64,000 bases of DNA from Pseudomonas sp. NKUCC02_KPG (GTDB taxonomy: Bacteria; Pseudomonadota; Gammaproteobacteria; Pseudomonadales; Pseudomonadaceae), in the NCBI RefSeq assembly GCF_019345465.1, contig NZ_JAHKRC010000009.1, positions 62,001 to 126,000 on the forward strand, given 5' to 3'. The notes under the pieces are model-generated. The model saw nothing but the letters and a program-made list of their open reading frames with translations. It was not told where the DNA came from and searched no databases. Positions 55,561 to 64,000 of the stretch are shown here, piece after piece. The stretch's first letter is position 1; each line of letters opens with the position of its first letter. Both the position numbers and the translations under genes were made by a program.

Positions 55561-58503
55561 CTAGCTCAATCCCAGCTCGGACCATATGCGTCGCACGTGT
55601 TGACGTTCGACTACAAGTTGATCCCCCGTGACCACGCCGGCCTCCTTTTGCAAGGCTTGACGGTGGGCGACGGTGCGAAAGGCCTTGTAAGCCTCGCGCA
55701 ACAGGTTGGCATCAGTGGCGGGCATCAGCCCGACCTGCTCCAGCCCTTCCAGAATGCGGATGTTATCGGTGTAGCGCAGTAACGCCGGATGTTCCCTGGA
55801 CCACGCCAGGGCCGCGTATTGCACCATAAATTCAATATCGACGATACCTCCGGCATCTTGCTTGAGGTCGAACGGCACCGTGGCCTCGAAGGCGTTTTCA
55901 GCCGTTCCGGCAGCCGTTATCCGGGTACCAAGATTGCCACGCATTTTGGCCCGCATCTCGCTGACCTCCTGGCGCAGGACAGGCAGGTCGCGCTCACGCC
56001 CCAGCACGCTGGCACGTACTTTTTCGAACGCACTGCCCACTTGCTTGCAGCCCACCAGCACCCGCGCCCGCACCAGCGCCTGGTGCTCCCAGGTCCAGGC
56101 CTCGCTTTCCTGATAGCGCTCAAAGGCGCCAAGGGAACTGACCAGCAATCCCGATGCACCTGAGGGACGCAGGCGCATATCGACGTCATACAGCTGCCCG
56201 GAGTTGGTCTGGGCCGTCAGCAAGTGAATGATGCGCTGACCCAACCGGGTGAAAAACTGCGCGCCATCAATCGGCTTGGCGCCATCGGTTTCGGCATTCG
56301 GGTCACCGTCGTGGATAAACACCAGGTCCAGATCCGAGCCGTGTCCCAGCTCGATTCCGCCCACCTTGCCGTAGCCAACAATAATAAAGCCGGGGTCGCA
56401 CAAGCTGCCGTCCGTGCGCTGGGGCGTTCCGTACTTGGCCACCGTCTGGCGCCAGGCCAGCGCCAGCACTTGCTCCAGAATCGCCTCGGCCAGCCAGGTC
56501 AGGTAATCGCTGACTTTCATTAAAGGCAGGCTGCCCGCGATTTCCGAGGCAGCAACCCGCAGGCGGTGGGCCAGCTTGAAGTTACGCAAGGCCTCCATCT
56601 GCTGCTCAAGATCGTCCTCGGGGATACGTGTCAGGCGCTCACGCAACTCGGCCGCCAGCTCTGGCGCCAGGGGCGGCTTGAACAGTCGACGCTCGTTGAG
56701 CAGCTCATCGAGCAACAACGGGAAGCGGGTGATTTGTTCGGCGATCCACGGGCTCGCAGCGCACAGCGTCAATAAACGCCGCAATGCGTCGGGGTTTTCG
56801 GTCAACAGCACTAGATAAGCCGAACGTCGGGCCACCGCCTCGACCAGCGGCAACACCCTCTCCAGTACCAGATCGGGGTTGGCGTGCTCTACGGCCTGGG
56901 CCAGCAAACGCGGGATAAACGCATCCAGGCGCTCGCGCCCCAAACGCTGCATGGCACGCAATTGCGGACTGGAACGCAGGGCCGCCAGTTGCTTCAAGGC
57001 TTTGGGGGCATCAACAAACCCGGCCTCTTCCAGCTGGACACAGGCAGCGGCGTCGTCCTGGACCTCCTCCCACAACGGCAACCACTCTCCGCCTACGATC
57101 AGTTCACCTTCATCGATGACTTCTTCCTCATCAGGGTCAGCAATGACCTGACGGAAATGCCAGTCGATGCGACCGCGCCACGCCATTAATTGCTCGTGGA
57201 ATGCCGCCCAGGTGTCAAACCCCATAATAAATGCAATGCGCGCCTGATCCTGCCCGGTGTCGGGAAGCATTTGGGTCTGGCGGTCTGCTATGGCCTGGAT
57301 CGCGTGCTCGGTGTAGCGCAAGAACTCATAGCCTTCGCGCAGTTCATTAACCACTTCGCCCGGCAAATACCCCTGGCCTTCCAGGGTCGTCAGCACTTTA
57401 AGCAGCGGGCGTTGCTGCAAGCTGAGGTCACGGCCGCCGTGGATCAGCTGGAATGCCTGGGCGATAAACTCGACTTCACGAATCCCGCCCGCCCCCAGCT
57501 TGATGTTGTCGGCCATGCCTTTGCGCCGCACCTCCTGCTGGATCAGCTGTTTCATGGTGCGCAGCGCTTCAATCGCCGAAAAATCGAGGTAGCGTCGGTA
57601 CACGAACGGGCGCAGCAAACTGAGCAACTGCGCACCCATCGCCTGATCACCGGCCACGACCCGGGCCTTGATCATGGCGTAGCGTTCCCAGTCGCGGCCT
57701 TGATCCTGGTAGTACTGCTCCAGCGCATTGAAGCTCAGCACCAATGAGCCGGACGAGCCGTACGGGCGTAAACGCATATCGACGCGGAACACAAAACCGT
57801 CGACGGTCATCGGGTCCAGGGCCTTGATCAGGCGCTGCCCCAGACGGATAAAAAACTCCTGATTGTCCAGCGGGCGCTTGGCGCCCACTGTTTCGCCGCC
57901 TTCGGGGTAGGCGAAAATCAGGTCAATGTCCGAAGACAGGTTCAGCTCTACGGCACCCAGCTTGCCCATCCCCAGAATCACCATCTGCTGCGGCTCGCCA
58001 CTGCGATGCCCGGTGGGCGTGCCGAACTGCTGGCAATGACGTTGGTACAACCAGCGATAAGCCTGATCGATACTGGCATCGGCCATGTCCGACAGGTCGC
58101 GGCAGGTTTCAATCAAGTCGGCCTGGCGGTTGATGTCACGCCAGATAATCCGGATCTGTTGACGGGTACGCTGGCGGCGCAGTGCACGGCCCAGCTCGTC
58201 ATCGGTGGGTGCAGCCTGCGCCGCAACGCTGATCTGGGCACACAACTCGCCGGGGGCAAAGCTGCGGTCCAGTTCGCCTGAGCCCGCAAGCTCAAGCAAC
58301 ATCAAAGGGTCACGTAATGACTGTTCTATAAAGAAGTCACTCGCGGCACTGACCCGGTTAAATGCCAACCAGCGCTGCGCCGACCAGTCATCGAGCCCCT
58401 GTTCGCCCTCAAGCCCGGCGACCGCCGTGCGCCAGGATTGCTCGGCGCGACTGGCCAATGGCTGTAAAAGACCTGGAATGGGTGCAAGCGACGGAAGGCT
58501 CAT
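55561..58503 (-). CDS. glnE: Bifunctional glutamine synthetase adenylyltransferase/deadenylase
   Basis: GlnE adds AMP to, and removes it from, a Tyr of glutamine synthetase in response to PII (GlnB). The 980-residue protein has two nucleotidyltransferase domains: N-terminal deadenylase with GMGKLGAVELNLSSDIDLIF (Asp192, Asp194) and C-terminal adenylyltransferase with GYGKVGGIELGHGSDLDLVF (about residue 700). Between and after each lies the helical GlnE-type linker. Normal length (about 950-980). Divergent from aceE by 383 bp. Confidence 0.96.
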   Translation of the reverse strand: MSLPSLAPIPGLLQPLASRAEQSWRTAVAGLEGEQGLDDWSAQRWLAFNRVSAASDFFIEQSLRDPLMLLELAGSGELDRSFAPGELCAQISVAAQAAPTDDELGRALRRQRTRQQIRIIWRDINRQADLIETCRDLSDMADASIDQAYRWLYQRHCQQFGTPTGHRSGEPQQMVILGMGKLGAVELNLSSDIDLIFAYPEGGETVGAKRPLDNQEFFIRLGQRLIKALDPMTVDGFVFRVDMRLRPYGSSGSLVLSFNALEQYYQDQGRDWERYAMIKARVVAGDQAMGAQLLSLLRPFVYRRYLDFSAIEALRTMKQLIQQEVRRKGMADNIKLGAGGIREVEFIAQAFQLIHGGRDLSLQQRPLLKVLTTLEGQGYLPGEVVNELREGYEFLRYTEHAIQAIADRQTQMLPDTGQDQARIAFIMGFDTWAAFHEQLMAWRGRIDWHFRQVIADPDEEEVIDEGELIVGGEWLPLWEEVQDDAAACVQLEEAGFVDAPKALKQLAALRSSPQLRAMQRLGRERLDAFIPRLLAQAVEHANPDLVLERVLPLVEAVARRSAYLVLLTENPDALRRLLTLCAASPWIAEQITRFPLLLDELLNERRLFKPPLAPELAAELRERLTRIPEDDLEQQMEALRNFKLAHRLRVAASEIAGSLPLMKVSDYLTWLAEAILEQVLALAWRQTVAKYGTPQRTDGSLCDPGFIIVGYGKVGGIELGHGSDLDLVFIHDGDPNAETDGAKPIDGAQFFTRLGQRIIHLLTAQTNSGQLYDVDMRLRPSGASGLLVSSLGAFERYQESEAWTWEHQALVRARVLVGCKQVGSAFEKVRASVLGRERDLPVLRQEVSEMRAKMRGNLGTRITAAGTAENAFEATVPFDLKQDAGGIVDIEFMVQYAALAWSREHPALLRYTDNIRILEGLEQVGLMPATDANLLREAYKAFRTVAHRQALQKEAGVVTGDQLVVERQHVRRIWSELGLS

Positions 58504-58709
58504 GGTCTATCCTTGATCGGCGATGGTGTTGCCGAGTACGGTGACAGGAAGAAACAGCGGTTTAATCCGACTGTCGAACAAAGGTTATAAATAGCTGTAA
58601 GCGCATATTGTTTAGCATCCAGCCTGCGCACATAAGGCTGAATGACGAGAAACACACCAACAATATCGATTTTTCGCACAACCAAACTGATGGCTATCAG
58701 GACCAATCC

Positions 58710-58724
58710 TGTAGTTTTACTACT
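58710..58724. promoter_or_regulatory. Operator-like palindrome 1 upstream of aceE
   Basis: TGTAGTTTTACTACT, with arms TGTAGT and ACTACT (5 of 6 positions paired). The shape fits the TNGTNNNACNA pattern of GntR/FadR-family repressors such as PdhR, which controls pyruvate dehydrogenase genes in E. coli. Regulator identity is inferred from the motif and the target gene only. Confidence 0.6.
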
Positions 58725-58761
58725 GAGCCACACACTCGAAAGGCTGAAATGGCCGACGATT

Positions 58762-58776
58762 TGTAGTAAAACTACA
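58762..58776. promoter_or_regulatory. Operator-like palindrome 2 upstream of aceE
   Basis: TGTAGTAAAACTACA is a perfect inverted repeat (arms TGTAGT / ACTACA, 3-base centre). Its centre is 52 bp from that of the first copy, close to five helical turns, so one regulator could bind both on the same DNA face. Confidence 0.65.
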
Positions 58777-58886
58777 CGCCGCTGGAATCAACCTCCGGCC
58801 ATCCAAGAATTTATGTCGTCTGCCCACAAGGCCAGTCGCAAACTCAGGCAACCGATTCTGGAAGCCTATCCGCCCTGGAGCAAGCC

Positions 58887-61532
58887 ATGCAAGACCTCGA
58901 TCCCGTCGAAACCCAGGAATGGCTGGACGCCCTGGAATCGGTTCTCGACAAAGAAGGCGAAGACCGCGCTCACTACCTGATGACCCGTATGGGTGAGCTC
59001 GCTACCCGCACCGGTTCGCAGCTGCCGTATGCCATCACCACGCCTTACCGCAACACGATTCCTGTAACCCACGAAGCACGCATGCCTGGCGACCTGTTCA
59101 TGGAACGCCGCATTCGCTCGCTGGTTCGCTGGAACGCCATGGCCATGGTGATGCGCACGAACTTGAAAGATTCTGACCTGGGCGGTCATATCTCCAGCTT
59201 CGCTTCCAGCGCAACCCTGTATGACATCGGCTTCAACTACTTCTTCCAGGCCCCGACCGACGAACACGGCGGCGACCTGATCTACTTCCAGGGTCACACC
59301 TCGCCAGGCGTTTACGCCCGTGCGTTCATGGAAGGCCGGATCACCGAAGAACAAATGAACAACTTCCGCCAGGAAGTAGACGGTCAGGGCCTGTCGTCCT
59401 ACCCGCACCCTTGGCTGATGCCTGATTTCTGGCAGTTCCCGACTGTATCGATGGGCCTTGGCCCGATCCAGGCGATCTACCAGGCTCGCTTCATGAAGTA
59501 CCTGGAAGCCCGCGGCTACATCCCGGCAGGCAAGCAAAAAGTCTGGTGTTTCCTGGGCGACGGCGAGTGCGACGAACCAGAATCCCTGGGCGCGATCTCC
59601 CTGGCCGGCCGTGAAAACCTGGACAACCTGATCTTCGTTATCAACTGCAACCTGCAGCGCCTTGATGGCCCGGTTCGCGGCAACGGAAAGATCATCCAGG
59701 AACTCGAAGGCGTATTCCGCGGTGCTCAGTGGAACGTGACCAAAGTCATCTGGGGCCGTTTCTGGGACCCACTGCTGGCCAAGGACGTCGACGGTATCCT
59801 GCAACGTCGCATGGACGAAGTCATCGACGGCGAGTACCAGAACTACAAAGCCAAAGACGGCGCGTTCGTACGTGAACACTTCTTCAACACGCCAGAACTC
59901 AAGGCGATGGTTGCTGATCTGTCCGACGACGAGATCTGGAAACTCAACCGTGGTGGCCACGACCCGTACAAGGTCTACGCGGCGTACCACGAAGCGGTCA
60001 ACCACAAGAACCAGCCAACCGTCATCCTGGCCAAGACCATCAAGGGTTATGGCACCGGCGCTGGCGAAGCGAAAAACACGGCGCACAACACCAAGAAAGT
60101 TGATGTTGAAAGCCTGAAGTTGTTCCGTGACCGTTTCGACATCCCGGTCAAAGACGACGAAATCGAAAACCTGCCATTCTTCAAACCTGAAGCAGGCAGC
60201 GCTGAAGCCCGCTACCTGAGCGAGCGCCGCACTGCACTGGGCGGTTTCGTTCCTCAGCGTCGTGCTCTGAGCACCAGCATTCCGACCCCGCCACTGGACA
60301 CCCTCAAGGCCATCCTTGACGGCTCCGGCGACCGTGAAATTTCCACCACCATGGCTTTCGTGCGCATCCTGGCGCAGCTGGTCAAGGACAAGGAAATCGG
60401 TCAGCGCATCGTTCCGATCATCCCGGACGAAGCCCGTACCTTCGGTATGGAAGGCATGTTCCGCCAGTTGGGCATCTACTCGTCCGTCGGCCAGCTCTAC
60501 GAGCCAGTCGATAAAGACCAGGTGATGTTCTACCGCGAAGACAAAAAAGGTCAGATCCTCGAAGAAGGCATCAACGAAGCAGGCGCCATGAGCTCCTTCA
60601 TCGCCGCCGGCACTTCGTACTCCAACCACAACCAGCCAATGCTGCCGTTCTACATCTTCTACTCGATGTTCGGCTTCCAGCGTATTGGCGACCTGGCCTG
60701 GGCCGCTGGCGACAGCCGCACCCGTGGCTTCCTGATCGGCGGCACCGCCGGGCGCACCACGCTCAACGGTGAAGGCCTGCAGCACGAAGACGGTCACAGC
60801 CACATCCTGGCCGGTACCATCCCGAACTGCCGCACCTTTGATCCAACCTACGGCTATGAGCTGGCGGTGATCATTCAGGACGGCATGAAGAAGATGACCG
60901 AAGAGCAACAGGACGTCTTCTACTACATCACCGTGATGAACGAGTCTTACCAGCAGCCAGCCATGCCGGCCGGTGTCGAGGAAGGCATCGTCAAGGGCAT
61001 GTACCTGCTCGAGGAAGACACCAAGGAAGCGGCGCACCACGTTCAGCTGATGGGCTCCGGCACCATCCTGCGTGAAGTCCGTGAAGCGGCGATCATCCTG
61101 CGTGAACAGTTCAACATCGGTGCTGACGTATGGAGCGTTACCAGCTTCAACGAACTGCGTCGCGACGGCCTGGCCGTTGAACGCAGCAACCGTCTGCACC
61201 CGGGCCAGAAGCCTAAGCTGAGCTACGTTGAAGAGTGCCTGACTGGCCGTAAAGGTCCGGTCATTGCCTCTACCGACTACATGAAGCTGTTCGCTGAACA
61301 GATTCGCCAGTGGGTACCGGTCAAGGAATTCAAAGTGCTGGGCACTGACGGTTTCGGCCGCAGCGACAGCCGCAAAAAACTGCGTCACTTCTTTGAAGTA
61401 GACCGTCACTTCGTGGTGTTGGCAGCCCTGGAAGCACTGGCTGACCGTGGCGATATCGAACCCAAGGTGGTTGCAGAAGCCATCGTCAAGTTCGGCATCA
61501 ACCCGGAAAAACGCAACCCACTGGACTGCTGA
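58887..61532 (+). CDS. aceE: Pyruvate dehydrogenase E1 component (homodimeric)
   Basis: AceE decarboxylates pyruvate with thiamine diphosphate and acetylates the lipoyl groups of AceF. The 881-residue protein is the large homodimeric type. The ThDP-Mg motif starts with GDGECDEP (Gly224, Asp225) and ends at LIFVINCNLQ; the N-terminal part has FQGHTSPGVYARAF and the C-terminal third has the transketolase-like DGFGRSDSRKKLRHFFEVD. Start ATG 58887 with a GGAG ribosome site. It precedes aceF by 11 bp and is the first gene of the operon. Thiamine supply links it to thiC in this window. Confidence 0.97.
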   Translation: MQDLDPVETQEWLDALESVLDKEGEDRAHYLMTRMGELATRTGSQLPYAITTPYRNTIPVTHEARMPGDLFMERRIRSLVRWNAMAMVMRTNLKDSDLGGHISSFASSATLYDIGFNYFFQAPTDEHGGDLIYFQGHTSPGVYARAFMEGRITEEQMNNFRQEVDGQGLSSYPHPWLMPDFWQFPTVSMGLGPIQAIYQARFMKYLEARGYIPAGKQKVWCFLGDGECDEPESLGAISLAGRENLDNLIFVINCNLQRLDGPVRGNGKIIQELEGVFRGAQWNVTKVIWGRFWDPLLAKDVDGILQRRMDEVIDGEYQNYKAKDGAFVREHFFNTPELKAMVADLSDDEIWKLNRGGHDPYKVYAAYHEAVNHKNQPTVILAKTIKGYGTGAGEAKNTAHNTKKVDVESLKLFRDRFDIPVKDDEIENLPFFKPEAGSAEARYLSERRTALGGFVPQRRALSTSIPTPPLDTLKAILDGSGDREISTTMAFVRILAQLVKDKEIGQRIVPIIPDEARTFGMEGMFRQLGIYSSVGQLYEPVDKDQVMFYREDKKGQILEEGINEAGAMSSFIAAGTSYSNHNQPMLPFYIFYSMFGFQRIGDLAWAAGDSRTRGFLIGGTAGRTTLNGEGLQHEDGHSHILAGTIPNCRTFDPTYGYELAVIIQDGMKKMTEEQQDVFYYITVMNESYQQPAMPAGVEEGIVKGMYLLEEDTKEAAHHVQLMGSGTILREVREAAIILREQFNIGADVWSVTSFNELRRDGLAVERSNRLHPGQKPKLSYVEECLTGRKGPVIASTDYMKLFAEQIRQWVPVKEFKVLGTDGFGRSDSRKKLRHFFEVDRHFVVLAALEALADRGDIEPKVVAEAIVKFGINPEKRNPLDC

Positions 61533-61543
61533 GGAGAATATTT

Positions 61544-63181
61544 GTGAGCGAACTCATTCGAGTACCTGACATCGGCAGCGGCGACGGCGAAGTCATCGAG
61601 CTGTTTGTAAAAGTCGGCGACCGTATCGAAGCCGATCAGAGCATCCTGACGCTGGAATCGGACAAGGCGAGCATGGAAATCCCTGCTCCTAAAGCCGGTA
61701 TCGTCAAAAGCCTGAAGATCAAGCTGGGCGACCGCTTGAAAGAAGGCGACGAATTGCTGGAACTGGAAGTCGAGGGCGCCGCTGCGGCGCCTGAAGCTGC
61801 AGCCCCTGCAGCGGCTCCGGCCGCAGCCGAACAACCTGCTGCTGCCCCTGCTGCCGAGGCCCCTGCGGCCCCGGCTGCACCTGCCGCTGCCACCATCCAG
61901 GACATCCACGTCCCGGATATCGGCTCGTCGGGCAAGGCCAAAATCATCGAAGTCCTGGTCAAGGCCGGCGATACCGTTGAGGCTGATCAATCGTTGATCA
62001 CCCTCGAATCCGACAAGGCCAGCATGGAAATTCCATCGCCAGCCGCCGGTGTGGTTGAGAGCATTTCGGTCAAGCTGGATGACGAAGTCGGCACTGGCGA
62101 TTTCATCCTCAAGCTCAAGGTTGCCGGCACTGCTGCGCCAGCAGCTCCAGCTCAGGCTGCTCCTGCTCCTGCTGCGGCAAAAGCTGAAGCGCCTGCTGCT
62201 GCCCCGGCACCGGCCGCCAAAGCCGAGGCAGCACCTGCCCCGGCCGCCGCGCCTGCGCCAAAGGGTGCCAAAGTTCACGCCGGCCCGGCCGTGCGTCAAC
62301 TGGCCCGCGAATTCGGCGTCGAGCTGAGCGCGGTCAGCCCAACCGGCCCACACGGTCGTGTGATCAAGGAAGACGTGCAGGCTTACGTCAAAACCATGAT
62401 GCAGAAGGCCAAGGAAGCTCCGGCTGCAGGCGCTACCGGCGGTGCCGGTATTCCGCCAATCCCGGTTGTGGACTTCAGCCGCTTCGGCGAAGTTGAAGAA
62501 GTGGCCATGACTCGCCTGATGCAAATCGGCGCGTCGAGCCTGCACCGCAGCTGGCTGAACATCCCGCACGTGACTCAGTTCGACCAGGCTGACATCACCG
62601 AGCTGGAAGCCTTCCGCGTTGCGCAAAAAGCCGTCGCAGAAAAAGCCGGTGTGAAACTGACCGTACTGCCTCTGCTGCTCAAGTCCTGCGCGCACCTGCT
62701 CAAGGAAATGCCGGACTTCAACAGCTCGCTGGCGCCAAGCGGCAAAGCGATCATCCGCAAGAAGTACGTCAACATCGGCTTCGCCGTTGACACCCCGGAT
62801 GGCCTGCTGGTCCCTGTGATCAAGAACGTTGATCAGAAGAGCCTGCTGCAACTGGCTGCTGAAGCGGCTGCGCTGGCTGCCAAGGCCCGCGACAAGAAGC
62901 TCACCGCAGACGACATGCAAGGCGCGTGCTTCACCATTTCCAGCCTCGGTCACATTGGCGGCACCGGCTTCACGCCGATCGTCAACGCACCGGAAGTGGC
63001 GATCCTCGGCGTTTCCAAGGCAACCATCCAGCCTGTCTGGGACGGCAAAGCCTTCCAGCCGAAGCTGATGCTGCCACTGTCGCTGTCCTACGATCACCGT
63101 GTGATCAACGGCGCCGCTGCTGCACGCTTCACCCAGCGTCTGAGCCAGTTGCTGGGCGACATCCGCACGATCCTGCTGTAA
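61544..63181 (+). CDS. aceF: Pyruvate dehydrogenase E2, dihydrolipoamide acetyltransferase
   Basis: AceF forms the core of the pyruvate dehydrogenase complex. The 545-residue protein starts at GTG after a GAGGAG ribosome site and contains two lipoyl domains (LESDKASMEIP with Lys41 and Lys158), each followed by an Ala/Pro-rich swinging linker, then the E3-binding domain (AGPAVRQLAREFGVELSAV, about residue 246) and the catalytic core with YDHRVINGA (His518). Asn522 replaces the Asp found in the HRXXDG of E. coli E2. Two lipoyl domains instead of E. coli's three is normal for Pseudomonas. Confidence 0.97.
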   Translation: MSELIRVPDIGSGDGEVIELFVKVGDRIEADQSILTLESDKASMEIPAPKAGIVKSLKIKLGDRLKEGDELLELEVEGAAAAPEAAAPAAAPAAAEQPAAAPAAEAPAAPAAPAAATIQDIHVPDIGSSGKAKIIEVLVKAGDTVEADQSLITLESDKASMEIPSPAAGVVESISVKLDDEVGTGDFILKLKVAGTAAPAAPAQAAPAPAAAKAEAPAAAPAPAAKAEAAPAPAAAPAPKGAKVHAGPAVRQLAREFGVELSAVSPTGPHGRVIKEDVQAYVKTMMQKAKEAPAAGATGGAGIPPIPVVDFSRFGEVEEVAMTRLMQIGASSLHRSWLNIPHVTQFDQADITELEAFRVAQKAVAEKAGVKLTVLPLLLKSCAHLLKEMPDFNSSLAPSGKAIIRKKYVNIGFAVDTPDGLLVPVIKNVDQKSLLQLAAEAAALAAKARDKKLTADDMQGACFTISSLGHIGGTGFTPIVNAPEVAILGVSKATIQPVWDGKAFQPKLMLPLSLSYDHRVINGAAAARFTQRLSQLLGDIRTILL

Positions 63182-63187
63182 GCCCCG

Positions 63188-63215
63188 CCCCGGCCTTCCT
63201 CACCGAAGGCCGGGG
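63188..63215 (+). terminator. Hairpin after aceF
   Basis: CCCCGGCCTTC / GAAGGCCGGGG around CTCACC, 7 bp after the aceF stop. No adjacent T run, so this may protect the 3' end or pause polymerase rather than terminate. Confidence 0.5.
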
Positions 63216-63253
63216 TAGCGCACTGTTTTCCGAGCGCCACGCTCGTACCTCAA

Positions 63254-63279
63254 CCCCGCCATTTGGCGGGGCTTTTTTT
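63254..63279 (+). terminator. Rho-independent terminator of the aceEF operon
   Basis: CCCCGCC, loop ATTT, GGCGGGG, then a run of seven T (63254-63279). A textbook terminator placed about 73 bp past the aceF stop. Confidence 0.92.
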
Positions 63280-63450
63280 GCCTGCGATTCAGCCATTCCC
63301 ATACACACAATCTCCCACCACTCGCACCAGCGCCGCACTACAACCCACGCAGAATCCAGGAGTGGGTAGCTTCCCCCTGCGACTTCTACGGTTAACCAAA
63401 GGACTTTAACCGCGCGACAAATAGCGCCTTACATCAGAAAGGATTTCGAT

Positions 63451-64000
63451 GTGAACAGACCTACCGTAGGCCCGATTCTGGGATTTACCACTGCACAACA
63501 CGCCCGTATTTTTGTACGCGGCGCATCCGATAAAAAAAACGCTGTATTCGCGGGCATCCGGCATCGAAAGGTCGGTCAAAGCCAGTGGTCAGCAGGCGTG
63601 TACTCAAGGCTGAGCACTGAGTTCGACATGTCCGACACCCTGGTCCTGAGCGGGCTGAGCGCCGACACCCGCTACGAATACCAGGCAGGCTGGTTCTCCA
63701 CCGAGCGCCAGGACCACACACCCGAAACCGTCAAGCTGATCCCGCTCAAGTGGCCGCCACACCTTTACACTTTCAAGACCACGTCCAACCAACCCAGCCG
63801 TATACGTCGCTATGTCACAGGCTCGTGCCGCTACCTCAGGCTGACGGCAGGCATACCTTCGGCCCCCGAACTGGGGGACAGAATCTTCAGTGCCATTGGC
63901 TCGCTGAACCAGCAGCGGCCCCTCGATGCCGTCGTGATGACCGGCGACCAGGTGTATGTCGACGACCTGAATGTCCTGTTGCCAGACCGAGAATTCGCTG
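63451..64000 (+). CDS. PhoD-like alkaline phosphatase/metallophosphatase, N-terminal part
   Basis: The open frame starts at GTG 63451 (MNRPTVGPILGFTTAQHARI), with an AAGGA ribosome site, and runs off the right edge after 183 codons. The N terminus is a fibronectin-like beta domain (residues 1-110: ARIFVRGASDK, VLSGLSADTRYEYQ), as in PhoD family enzymes, followed by the start of the metallophosphatase core with VTGSCRYL and VMTGDQVYVDDL, the typical phosphatase metal-binding aspartates. No signal peptide is visible at the N terminus. Substrate cannot be told from this part. Confidence 0.75.
   Translation, partial: MNRPTVGPILGFTTAQHARIFVRGASDKKNAVFAGIRHRKVGQSQWSAGVYSRLSTEFDMSDTLVLSGLSADTRYEYQAGWFSTERQDHTPETVKLIPLKWPPHLYTFKTTSNQPSRIRRYVTGSCRYLRLTAGIPSAPELGDRIFSAIGSLNQQRPLDAVVMTGDQVYVDDLNVLLPDREFA

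Larger units (their letters stand above)
58504..58886. other. Control region between glnE and aceE
   Basis: No gene is supportable in these 383 bases. It should hold the divergent promoters of glnE and aceE. The notable content is two 15-bp palindromes of the form TGTAGTNNNACTACW (58710-58724 and 58762-58776). The latter is 110 bp before the aceE ATG. Assigned -35/-10 boxes would be guesswork. Confidence 0.7.

Noticed and set aside
58642..58980. 112-codon plus-strand frame upstream of aceE
   Set aside because: Overlaps the aceE start out of frame and spans the operator palindromes; no ribosome site or homology.
58866..61409. 847-codon open frame on the minus strand across aceE
   Set aside because: Exact shadow of aceE, whose frame has clear ThDP motifs. 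High-GC codon bias leaves the opposite strand free of stops.
61780..62270. Repeat-like Ala/Pro-rich DNA in aceF
   Set aside because: These are the flexible linkers between lipoyl domains, not a tandem DNA repeat or an assembly artefact.
61406..63097. 563-codon minus-strand frame across aceF
   Set aside because: Shadow of aceF; the Ser/Arg/Cys/Gly-rich stretch is the reverse of the Ala/Pro linkers.

Overview
The window is a chromosomal segment of a Pseudomonas species, most like the P. fluorescens/P. putida side of the genus. Three things support this: the gene order closely follows the P. aeruginosa block from serB and parC/parE through the LPS core cluster to aceEF; the protein sequences match (for example ParC with Ser87/Glu91, the C-terminal E2 motif HRVING, an OpmH-type TolC); and the intergenic regions carry the GTGGGAGCGGGC-type REP/REPIN palindromes common in fluorescent pseudomonads. 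I see no rRNA, tRNA, insertion sequence, phage or CRISPR array.

Left part (1-17.3 kb). The serB 5' end diverges from a HAMP-containing YtjB-like membrane protein. On the minus strand follow a topoisomerase IV block (yqiA, parE, an esterase-like phytase domain protein, a retropepsin-like protease, parC, a PqiC-like lipoprotein) and, upstream of it, the nudF-DUF1249-cpdA genes, as in the E. coli nudF-yqiB-cpdA-yqiA-parE cluster. Next come a DUF3298 lipoprotein, a TPP-riboswitch-controlled thiC with a downstream CytX-like permease, and the outer-membrane channel gene tolC/opmH.

Middle (17.3-32.5 kb). A giant toxin-like gene (1559 codons) lies between tolC and waaA (Kdo transferase) and ends 2 bp from waaA. 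Then come a small multidrug resistance pump, a three-gene operon (FAD oxidoreductase, aldo/keto reductase, unknown protein), hldE, msbA and a WaaL-type O-antigen ligase fused to a kinase-like domain.

LPS cluster (32.6-54.5 kb). Two minus-strand operons build and decorate the LPS core: carbamoyltransferase, wapH, mig-14, dnpA, ssg, wapR-like GT2 and an acetyltransferase in one; waaF, waaC, waaG, waaP, wapP, wapQ and a tandem kinase-like gene in the other. They are separated by an opposite-strand insert holding a second giant toxin-like gene (1429 codons, with a C-terminal TIKI/ChaN/EreA-like domain) and a YncD/PqqU-like TonB receptor.

Right end (54.5-64 kb). ilvE, glnE and the aceE-aceF pyruvate dehydrogenase operon, with a pair of 15-bp palindromic operators upstream of aceE, followed by the 5' part of a PhoD-like phosphatase gene. 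The most unusual content is the pair of paralogous giant toxin-like proteins and the set of kinase-like domains with altered catalytic loops in the LPS locus.
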